Shown: positions 1-8,700 of the stretch, piece by piece
How the letters are laid out: every line of letters begins with the position of its first letter
How positions within the stretch are numbered: the first letter of the stretch is position 1
Source of the DNA: Paramacrobiotus richtersi
Lineage: Eukaryota; Tardigrada; Eutardigrada; Parachela; Macrobiotidae
NCBI GenBank assembly: GCA_034698045.1
Contig: JAQGAU010000433.1
Location: 1-28,212, forward strand
DNA: 28,212 nucleotides
Direction: 5' to 3'
Position numbers and translations under genes: made by a program
Notes under the pieces: generated by a model
Database searches by the model: none
Told to the model about the DNA's origin: nothing
What the model saw: the letters and a program-made list of their open reading frames with translations, nothing else

Positions 1-2677
1 AGTGTTGCCCGGGCTTCGCGTGTCAAGGTACACTGAGCACCACCGACACGCGCGGAGTCTGCGGGAAAGCTCGAGGCTAATTATACGGGACTGTGTACAT
101 GTGCTAACGTGTTGAATAAACTCCGCAGTCTAATTTGGTGTACGTATCTGAATAGTGCAGTACTTAGTTGTCGTTCTTATAGTATTTTAAACATATCTTC
201 AGAGTAAAACAAGGTCGTGTGCAACATATATACATGTGAGAACGTACAAGGAATGAATCAAACGCAAAGGAACAAACGTAAAACTCGCAATTACAGTATG
301 CTGGTAGCAGCAGTTCACGTCTTCTTGCCGGTCGCCTAGAGATGCTGCAGACGAAGTGACCGACAGAATTTACTATGGTGTTATTGATAACTTTGCAGTG
401 ACAAACAATGCAATGAAGTTTGTTGCTGCCGGAACTTTGGTATCTAATAGTTCTTCGAAGCGCGAGCACTTGACTGTGTTAACGCAAAATGTCTCAACGA
501 CTCCAACCATAAAAACCGGCAGCTGTTTAGAACAGTATAGTTTTATCTTTGCGAAAATATCGTTTCCCGAAACTTGCCCGCAAGCGTAATATCAAAATAT
601 ATGTATAAATATGATAATAGACTGGATGCGTGGCATCTTCTCTCTATTTATAAATCACTCGTTATATCTACATTTTCCCCAAAAAACGCCCAAAAAAAGC
701 GAATTTGTATGTCAAAACGCAGCCAGGTGTGCGCGACGGCGACACACCGACACACATAGGTACGACGCACATACACATACGAGTTCGCTTTAACGGATTT
801 CTGATTTCTGATTCCAGATTTCTGAGCGGAAATTCATTCCACTTTGGTCTGGTTTGACAGTTTTATCTTACTGCGTGAAGAATTTTTTTGTTTTTTCCCC
901 CATTCAGCTAATTAATTATCACAATATCCGCATAATAATCTTGGGTTAGCTGGCAAATGGTCGAAGTTCGCATGATAGCAAAGACTTCCGCTAATTACAC
1001 ATTCGTTTAAATCTACTTGCAAATTACGGGATGAAATTCTCGAGCCTGGCTACCCGGCTTTTTAACAGATTTTGGATCATTAAAAAAAAGGATTTGGAGC
1101 AGGCACAAAGCAACTTAGAAATACCAAAGAAACGAGCAGTACGAAGCATCCTTGCAGCGATTTTCCATCAGCACTAGCAATGGACATGAAGACAATCGAA
1201 ATTAAAAATTGCTTGGATGCCCAGTTTTAAAGCGATTGCTTAACTGTAGAAAAGAAAGTTAAATATATTCGTGACAATTGAGCAGTCAAAATCCGCGCGG
1301 TACAGTCTGCCGCATACTATTTCACATCACTAATTACACTAGAAAATAAACCAGAAATATTGATTGAAAATTTTAGAACCTTTATTTTTATCGTAGCTAA
1401 ATTCTGCTAGTACCTGCGGGCAGATCTTGTTTTATCTGGCAACAAACAACAAAATCAGCAAGATGATCCAAACATAAATCAGCCAGATAATATCATAATA
1501 GGGATAGTGCTGCCAAGAACCCGATCGAACTGTTAGTACGCAGCAGGGAGCGTTACGTTGCTGCTGTGCTAACAGACAGCCGGGTACCTAGGCTAAGAAC
1601 GTCATTTCCAAATTTTAGGAATTGAAAATATTTGGTTTCATTGACCAGACTATTAAAACTAAATGATTTTCAAGCATTTCGGAGCACCACAGAACGAAAA
1701 GGCAAGCGCAGCTGCATTCAGACAGCACGCTTATGGCTTAATTCTGAAATTAATAAAATTTAATCGAGTCGACACGGCTGCTGTCTAGACCTGGACCGTT
1801 TTAACGCAAGGCAGTGGGGGATTGCACAGTCGATGTAATAAATCGAGTATGTGAGAATTCGCTGATAGGCGAGATTTAAGCCGTTATATATAAGGCCCTT
1901 ATGTGTTTGAGGTGCAGGCCCCGCCTTTGCTCATATAAGTAGCAGCGAAGAGCGGCAAGTCATCTGGTCTTTGTCATTTTCGAAAATGTGTGTACAAATG
2001 GTGATTTATATGTGTAGAGAACTCTCTGCAACATGTCACGCACGCCCTGGGTTGTTAACTGTATTATGTATACATACTCAGACAGCATGTATCATCTCTT
2101 CTCCAGCGAAATGCATTAATTCTACTAATTCGAAATTTAGATTGTTGCAAAATTTGATTAAGTACTCGAACATGGTCAACATGTTTCATAATTTTAGCGT
2201 CCAAACGGTGTGTTTGAAAGTGAAAAGACAGACCTGCATTGTTCTTTTGTCCGGTTGTATGCAGAGTGAGCAATATGGTCAGTACATGCCGCCCTCAAAA
2301 GGCAGCAAGGGCGGCAAAAGGCGGCAAAGATGCCGCCCTCAAAATTCTCAATTCTGCCCGATTTGCCAATCCAGTGATACACCGATAAATGACATAGGTG
2401 CGTCCATGGTTCTGATATCGCCCAGAATGATTTCGGACACATTTTGGTGAAATTTTAAAATAGGTTTCAAAACTTTCCTTTACAGAGTTTTTTTCCAAAT
2501 TCACTGGCATCTTTTCTGGCAGAAACTGGTTTCGAATCGTCATCATATTTATGTACATTTGTCGATATATCACCGAATAAAACTGGGCGGAAATGAGAAG
2601 CTGGAGGGTGGTATTTACAATTACTGCTACAGAAAATTCACAATCACACGGTAACAATCAATTAATCGGTTACAATC
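1..2677. other. Gene-poor stretch, no gene recognised
   Basis: I see no reading frame that resembles a known protein and no convincing exon chain here. The frames present are short and of unremarkable composition. A short direct repeat of a GATTTCTG-like unit lies at 796–824. TATA-like strings lie at 1887–1894 and 1932–1939 on the plus strand, but no recognisable gene follows, so I do not call a promoter. A small GC-rich double hairpin lies at 2288–2337. Confidence 0.5.
2288..2337. repeat. GC-rich double hairpin
   Basis: GCCGCCCT at 2288–2295 pairs perfectly with AGGGCGGC at 2308–2315. GGCGGCA at 2320–2326 pairs with TGCCGCC at 2331–2337. The unit TGCCGCCCTCAAAA also occurs twice as a direct repeat, about 44 nt apart. 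The local composition stands out from the AT-richer surroundings. No function can be assigned. Confidence 0.5.
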
Positions 2678-2771
2678 GAAACAGACAACTAATGAAAGTA
2701 ATATATTATAAGTGCCGTAGCTTGCAAACTACGGCACTTATAATATATTACTTTCATTAGTTGTCTGTTTC
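2678..2771. repeat. Perfect 43-bp inverted repeat with 8-nt spacer
   Basis: The left arm is 2678–2720 and the right arm is 2729–2771. They are exact reverse complements with no mismatch, separated by the spacer CTTGCAAA. Pairing ends at 2677/2772. The AT-rich middle of each arm contains TAATATATTATAAG or its complement. The right arm runs almost directly into a relic exon of a receptor guanylyl cyclase at 2778. A perfect stem this long implies recent origin, gene conversion between arms, or selection. It could be a foldback or MITE-like insertion, a replication-slip inverted duplication, or a hairpin-RNA source. The sequence alone does not decide. Confidence 0.9.
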
Positions 2772-2777
2772 CGCAGA

Positions 2778-2925
2778 CGATTACCGATTTTCGTATACCT
2801 AGTCAAGACTTTCCTGCGCCAGTAGTTCGCAAAACTGCCGCCAAGGCAGGCGTGTCTTTCGGGAGATTTAATCCCATTCTGTAAGATGCTGGCAAAGGCG
2901 AGTCGATGTAAGTCATGGATAAACG
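2778..2925 (+). pseudogene. Relic of a receptor guanylyl cyclase ligand-binding exon
   Basis: This stretch matches the second half of exon 3 of receptor A (about 6608–6738) and of receptor B (about 21121–21250). The shared blocks include CAAGACTTTCCTGCGCCAGT, a TTTCGGGA-type block, AAGATGCTGG, and the splice-donor region around GTAAGTCA. The copy has an in-frame stop before the AGATGCTGG block and an altered spacing near its start. No neighbouring receptor exon is recognisable, so it is an isolated fragment. It lies a few hundred bases beyond the 3' end of CBM14 gene 1. A similar relic sits beyond CBM14 gene 2. Confidence 0.85.
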
Positions 2926-3244
2926 CGAGACCACGGAAAACTATATTGTATTAAACTAGGCCAGATATATAGCCGATACTGCAGAAAATTCTTGTTTTTG
3001 TCCCTCAACTGCCGCTACGGATTTCGCGATCGTACCCGAATCGTATGTATTATTCCGGTGCATCCGTCGCTTACATCCCGGTCAATCGAGTACAGAGATC
3101 GACCCGGGCGAAAATTCTTGCGTTTGTTCGTTAGTTACATCAGTGATACAAGCAAGGTAATCGACATTATATTGAGCAAAATCTTACAAAAGTACACTGC
3201 ATTGATCCAAACGTTCGATTTAGCATCTGACCACGTCAAAAGTT
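2926..3244 (-). other. 3' flank of CBM14 gene 1, duplicated at gene 2
   Basis: No coding region is evident. From about 3130 to 3225 the sequence resembles the 3' flank of CBM14 gene 2 at about 12290–12385. Shared strings include GTGATACAAGC and ACACTGCATT. The similarity marks this as the transcribed or anciently duplicated 3' flank of the minus-strand gene that ends at 3245. Confidence 0.6.
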
Positions 3245-4088
3245 TTATTCAGCTGGTGCTTCTTCTGCAACTGCTTCAGGAGCCGGTTCCGCGGCAGCTT
3301 CTACGGGCGCAGCAATTTCAACTCGGCCAGCAGCAACGGCACCGGTTACTTTGCGGACGACATCGTCAAGGAGAGGAATGTTAGCGCCCTGGTAGAGGCG
3401 GCTGTTGGAGTAGTCGTAGAGGGCAGCGGTCTTGGAGCAGTCCACGTCGAAGAACCAGCTGCAGGTCAGCGTGATCTGGTTGAAGAGGCTCATGTTCGGG
3501 CAAAGGTACGACGTCTGGTTACCGTTGATGTCGCAACGGTGGAACACTGCAACAGACGAATATTTGCTTGCCTTGACTCATCTTTTGATCTCTTTCACAA
3601 AGGGGTACTTTTCTGTCTAGTCACATTGCATCACTTTGTAAAGAAAGACCGTCTTACCCTGGCAGCGAGCCTCGGAGCTGATATCAGCGTAGAATCCCGG
3701 TTGATGGGTGCTGCCGCAGTCGAAGCTGGTCTGCGGGATGGCCACTAAACTGGGATAGTCCTGGCCGGCCCGGGCGGTGGCGATCAAGTTGAACTGGTCA
3801 GGAACGGACAGTCGGCTGCGTCCGCGCAGCTGATCCAAAGCCGCAAACGGCAAGGGATTTTGGGTCTTCACCGCGCGCTTCGCCTTTAGATAAGCGTATA
3901 CATTTCAATTTCGTAGAATATTGTTGTTGTTAATTGTTAACATTGATATTGTTATTAATTGCTATCCATGAGTATTTGTACAAATTTAGGTAATATCGGT
4001 GCGTCAAGAAAGTTAAACGTTTTCATACCTTAAGGCTGGCAGCGGAAGCCACGGCCACAACGGCAAGAAGTACGAAAACGGATTTCAT
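3245..4088 (-). CDS. Secreted single-domain chitin-binding (CBM14) protein, gene 1
   Basis: Three exons on the minus strand, 4088–4029, 3883–3658 and 3546–3245, encode 195 residues. The introns are 145 and 111 nt, GT–AG, in phases 0 and 1. Residues 1–17 are a clear signal peptide (MKSVFVLLAVVAVASAA). Residues about 76–132 form a CBM14 (peritrophin-A type) domain with six cysteines at 76, 94, 100, 111, 124 and 132. The aromatic and proline pattern (GFY, YLCP, FNQ, CSWF) is typical of chitin binding. The tail is rich in Ala, Glu and Pro. Members of this family are secreted and bind chitin in cuticle, gut lining or egg coats. The chitin link is family knowledge, and the exact site is unknown. 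Gene 2 is a paralogue with roughly 92% identical protein. The stop codon lies inside an AATAAA string, which may also be the poly(A) signal. Confidence 0.9.
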
Positions 4089-4184
4089 GGTTTTATCTGG
4101 ATATATCGTTCAAAAAAAGCTAATTGAACTGCTAAACACTGCTGCTGGGACGACTGACTGATAAACTTGCTGGAACAGCTACTG

Positions 4185-4191
4185 TTTTATA
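4185..4191 (-). promoter_or_regulatory. TATA box of CBM14 gene 1
   Basis: TATAAAA reads on the minus strand, about 97 nt upstream of the ATG at 4088. CBM14 gene 2 has TATAAAAG at nearly the same distance (about 93 nt), in otherwise less conserved sequence. This supports function. Transcription would start about 25–30 nt downstream, leaving a 5' UTR of roughly 65–70 nt. Confidence 0.75.
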
Positions 4192-4230
4192 GTCCAATGA
4201 CAATGTTGGTGCTGCATGTCCTTCCTGCGG

Positions 4231-4284
4231 TTGGCGCGATCGTTCACTTCCGACCTTATTTGCAATGTACATTTCGTTGCATAA
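4231..4284 (-). promoter_or_regulatory. Conserved upstream boxes of CBM14 gene 1
   Basis: Two blocks are shared with CBM14 gene 2 at matched spacing. A 23-nt box at 4231–4253 begins TTGGCGCGA (plus-strand reading) and differs from 13443–13465 at two positions. The 10-mer CGTTGCATAA at 4275–4284 is identical at 13485–13494. The 23-nt box is about 40 nt upstream of the TATA box in gene 1 and about 45 nt in gene 2. Conservation amid more diverged flanks suggests transcription factor sites. No factor is identified. Confidence 0.5.
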
Positions 4285-4589
4285 GTTTTGTTAAAAGTGC
4301 AGTAATTACTAATTAACGATTTAATTAGAACAGAAGCGCCGCGGGATTGCCTTGCTCATATCCGGTAACTGTACACTAAGGCAGATGAATGCTGCATGTA
4401 TCATACATAGTATGTAACTCCAACGAAATCCGTTAGTTCCGTCTACCTGCGGAAATTAGCTAATGTGCCATTTGATTATTCAAGCAGTATCATAATTTGG
4501 AATGAGCTATGGAGTAAGCCAAAGTCAACGGTTTCATTGTTTTTCTGGTATGCTCTTGGGCCAAGCCTTCGATCGCATTAATATTTAGC

Positions 4590-4740
4590 AAGCAGCGTAA
4601 CTGACACGTTTGATTTCGCTCGACCTTGAGCTAATTAACATTTGAATCAATGATTTAATTACCGGAAATACAATTAAGCCATTGATCACAAAGTTAACTA
4701 GCTCAAGGTCGACCGAAATCGAACGTGAGTTACGCTGCTT
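4590..4740. repeat. 151-nt imperfect palindrome upstream of CBM14 gene 1
   Basis: The outer arms are 4590–4639 and 4693–4740. They pair over about 48 nt with a few mismatches and one small gap, and both contain the core CGACCTTGAGCTA or its complement. Inside, 4647–4660 pairs with 4672–4685 (12 of 14), so the whole piece can fold into one long stem. A diverged counterpart of one arm is seen upstream of CBM14 gene 2 (about 13740–13790, containing CGACCTTGAGCTTATTAA). The other arm is barely recognisable there. A MITE-like foldback or an arm-copying event are both possible. Confidence 0.8.
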
Positions 4741-5765
4741 ACCAAACCAGCTCACTGTAAGACGTCCAAGTGGGACTCGTTAGCGATACAATCGACATGT
4801 GCTTTCAAGTGTTCAGTTTACAGGGTTTGCCGAGTCTTCCTTATATTTTTGAGATATCACCAAGATTTAAGACTATTTAGTTTGCTTTTTTTCGGCTTTT
4901 GTTGCAGTAATAACGTATGTAGTATGGATGAAAACGGAACGACAACGTTTTAAATATGTTCATACATCCTGAGAAAACAAAACGAATCAATAATGTGTTT
5001 CCAGTAAGTAACAGTTGTAAAGCCCTGATACTGAGATAATGCCAGCAAAACGGAGTCAAATCAAAGGAAGAAGCTGCTGCAGGTGGCACGGCACGGAACT
5101 ATAAGAAAAGCGAGCACAGCCGCGCATACTTTTTGTACCTAATCATAACGGAAACAAGTCGGCAACAACAACAAGTCGGCTGGCTTTTAATGGTTTCAAA
5201 AACAATGTTCTGCCGGCAAGTAATTGAAAAGATGTGCAAGCGGTTGGCCTGCAGATCCATACCGCAGTGGCAGATACTGAACGTTGCCGGTATATAATTG
5301 ACTGTATTAAACACTGTTCTTCCTTGTCTTCTTATACGCGCACTAAAAGAACATCGTGTCCGTGATAATCCGATGAAATAAATGTATGGCTGGAATGATG
5401 CATGGCAGCTAATTACTCAACGGTTTCTCAAGGAAAGAGTAGGATTAAGCACGCATGCATGAAGGGTTTGAAAAAAACTCGGGCTTTGAATGTCGCACCA
5501 GTAATCATGAAAATGAGGATCCCCTAACATACTGAAGAAAGCCGAGATATAGTGAAAAATTCATACTTCGAGCGTGCTCTTAGATTCTCCCGCTTGATTT
5601 GCGCATACATTTTTTTTAGTGGCATCAGGAATGTGTTACAACTGCATCCCAGCTCGTGTAAATTCCTTAATTATTCCTTCTTATGATAAAACGAGCGACA
5701 GGAGAGTTTTCTTTCGAGTAGGTTAACGCTAAGCGAAGCCCTCTTTGTTGGTCAATTGCGAAAGA
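4741..5765. other. Intergenic region between CBM14 gene 1 and receptor A
   Basis: The two genes here are divergent (CBM14 minus, receptor plus). No protein-like frame is evident. The right end must hold the promoter and 5' UTR of the receptor, but I cannot point to a convincing TATA box or initiator. No receptor-exon relic was recognised in this interval. Confidence 0.45.
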
Positions 5766-8700
5766 ATGCTTGATCATCTTATCATGACTCTGACACTTTT
5801 TGGTGCAGCCCAAAGCAGTTTTATGGCAGAACGCACACCGATTAATATAACTCTGGTGGTGATCGGACAGTCATCAGTTAACGGTTTTGGATCACTCCCG
5901 TACGAAGGACCAGCGATTTCCCTGGCAGCAGAACATGTTAACAACAAGTTCACAGGTGTGATGCACTTCAGAATACATTACATTCAGAATACGACCTGTG
6001 CTGACTTGGGTCTTAACCTTATGGATGAAGTGTCGAAATGGCATTACCAGCAAAGGAATACAAAGGATATCACTGTTTACATCGATACAGGTCAGAGTTT
6101 CCGGGCAGCAGTCTGCTACACTTAATACTTATTTTAATTATTTTTTTTAATTTATATTAATTTAATTTTTATTTAATAATTTATACTTAATTTTACGGTT
6201 TCAACGCTCCAGATTTGTCACAATTATCGACTAAATCTGGTGATATCTGTCCATTTATTATATCTGTACTTGTTTAACTTTTACTACAGCATGTGCCGCT
6301 CAGACCGAGCTGCCGTATTTCCTGCAACAGTGGGACACCTTGTTAATTTCAACGTAATGGTTTGCTTAAACTGCCTGTAAGTCCTGACACACACGAAACC
6401 GCGTCTCTAACCGGCAGATTACTAGTATCATCGAATCCGCAACTGCGTGACCATCAACGGCATCCGACGTGGATACTCACCAGTCATCTCCACATGCAGG
6501 GATTGTCCGAGTTCTATGTGGAAGTGTTACAACAGTACAAATGGACGTCCATATTCATCGTCATCGACATGTTATCACCGCCGTTTTTTAAGGCATTGGC
6601 AGCACTGCTGATTACCGACTTAGATAATCAAGACTTTCCTGCGCCAGTAATTCACAGGATAGAGGCCAAACCAGGCCGGCCTTACGGGGGATTCAGGTCC
6701 ATATTGGAAGATGCTGGAAAAACTAGCCGAAGTAAGTCACGGAACAAAACTTAAAGAAATGAGATATTTTGGTAAGCTACCGGAGGTAAAGCTTGATTTT
6801 GCCAAAAGCTAACTGTAAGAAAGTAATCGGTCCGAATATTACTTTTATAGCGCTGGAATCATGAGAATCAATGATACGTCGTCTGATTCGCGCTCTTTTC
6901 ATTAAATTAAAAAATATTCATACTGTGGTCACAATTATTACGTTTGCAGTTGTGATTTACTTCGGTTATGGAGTGCCTTTGAGGAAGTTTCTGGTGAGAC
7001 CTGTTTTTATAAACTGCGGTACATCTGGTTTACTGCTGTATCTCTACAGATCACCGCGTGTCTGATGAACATGACCAACGAAGAATATGTACTTTCTTTC
7101 TTATATGCCACTATCGTATATTTTCTGAAATTATTGGTTTTGCAGGTATACATAATTGCGGAGAATGGACTTCTGCGCCCAATGCAGTGGCAGCGCGGTA
7201 GCAGCGACGATCAGGTAACGAAATATGAAAGACGTTCGTTCTTCTAATTACTGGTTGATGCTTCCTGATTGAAAAATCCCTTCTGTTTTGACATGCTTGA
7301 CGAAACTACGGTACTCGTACATTCCATGTTATTCTTGTGAATAGATGGCTTTGCGTGCCCTTCGGTCGGTTCTTCTGTTTGATTTGAACGAAGAGACCAA
7401 CACGACCTCGAGAGTCAAACTAGGCGACAAATTTCGCAAAGGAGCTGCTCAAGAATATAACTTCATGTATAACCTGGCTGACCAGGTAACTACAGGATCG
7501 TCCTGTAGAAAACGAAAGCGCAGTCAGTGAAATGTGTTTTTTTTATAGCCATACATCCTGATAGCTGCAAACTATCTTGCAGTTACTGCACTTGCCCAGG
7601 TACGTCCTCCTATACTTCACGTGGTTTTTGTTTACATGCCATGTCAACTCATGTTCTAGGTTTGTTTACATGACGCCACTAGTTGTTTCTCAGGATACAC
7701 GTATCGCAGTCGCATTAGTACCCTTGCTATGTCTTTTAATAGATAGCGTGTGTAAAACTACCTTGCTGATATGTCCCCAGAGAGCAGATCTCTGACTAGA
7801 GTGGAATTTTGTGAGAAACACCACAGGGTCTCTGAGGCATGACACGTGAGCAGGGTTGGAACGTGTACACAATACAGTTCTGGGTCGTTTGGCACGCTCG
7901 ACTGGGAGAAAACAAAAGGCTTAAAATATACAGAAGAGAAGGTCAGTGTTTCACTGGCACTCTCACCATTGAAGGGTAACAAGTAATATCCACAAGCACA
8001 TCGATTAGAGGAATATCCCTATCCGAGACAAAAGACCCATTGATATTTTGGTTTGGGTCCGACACAGAAAAGAGCCGGCGTTGGATAAGTCCCGTGATTC
8101 GTACGTTCGACCTCATAGCAGATAATGTCTACATCTGGCATTGCTGGAGCACAAAGGAGTAATTTTTCTGCCGCCGGCACACCACACCTTAGTAACATGA
8201 AAAAACTTGTAGAAAGAGGAATGACGTTTTTCGAAGCAGGGACTTACCGAGCGCCAATGCAAACTTTCATGTGCTGCTGTGCGTGTGTAGCCGGCAGGAA
8301 GGTTACCGGGTTACCGGTTTCCGATGGAACCCTTTCTTGTCAAAAGGTTTCGTGCACATCGTATAGGATAAAGATTGCTGACTATTTTGCTTAGCTTCAC
8401 TATCGCACCAGTTGTCTTATTTGACTTACTTGTGAGTTGTCGATAGGTGATCAACGAAACATTAAGCTCATGCAAAGATGCTGACTGCCGTGGTGGATCC
8501 ACACTGGCTCAGAGCTTCTTAAACCGAACATTCAGCGTTGACGACGGGGGCGACAGCATGTATATCGACAGCGAAGGACAGAGGCAAACAAATTTTACGG
8601 TATCCTACTTCGACTAAAATGGAAATCGCCAGGTTTGTACTGCCGTTAAGGAACTCGTAACCATTGCTGAAGTCTACAGAACAGGATAATATTCTATGTC

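Noticed and set aside
1887-1939. TATA-like strings as a promoter
   Set aside because: No recognisable exon follows on the plus strand within a sensible distance.
1971-2450. 159-residue plus-strand frame as a gene
   Set aside because: It begins at a non-ATG codon, has no recognisable domain, runs through a GC-rich hairpin repeat, and an opposite-strand frame is also open there.
2295-2657. 120-residue minus-strand frame as a gene
   Set aside because: No domain or signal is visible, and its C-terminal part is encoded by the hairpin repeat at 2288–2337.
7050-7214. Single continuous exon in receptor A
   Set aside because: The frame stays open, but comparison with receptor B shows a 57-nt intron at 7089–7145 with conserved boundaries (GAATAT before GT, CAG before GT.TAC).
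8600-8632. Premature TAA in receptor A after the block encoding NFT (…GACTAAAAT…)
   Set aside because: A GT–AG intron at 8600–8679 removes it in phase 0 and joins two well-matching exons, so it need not be a lesion.
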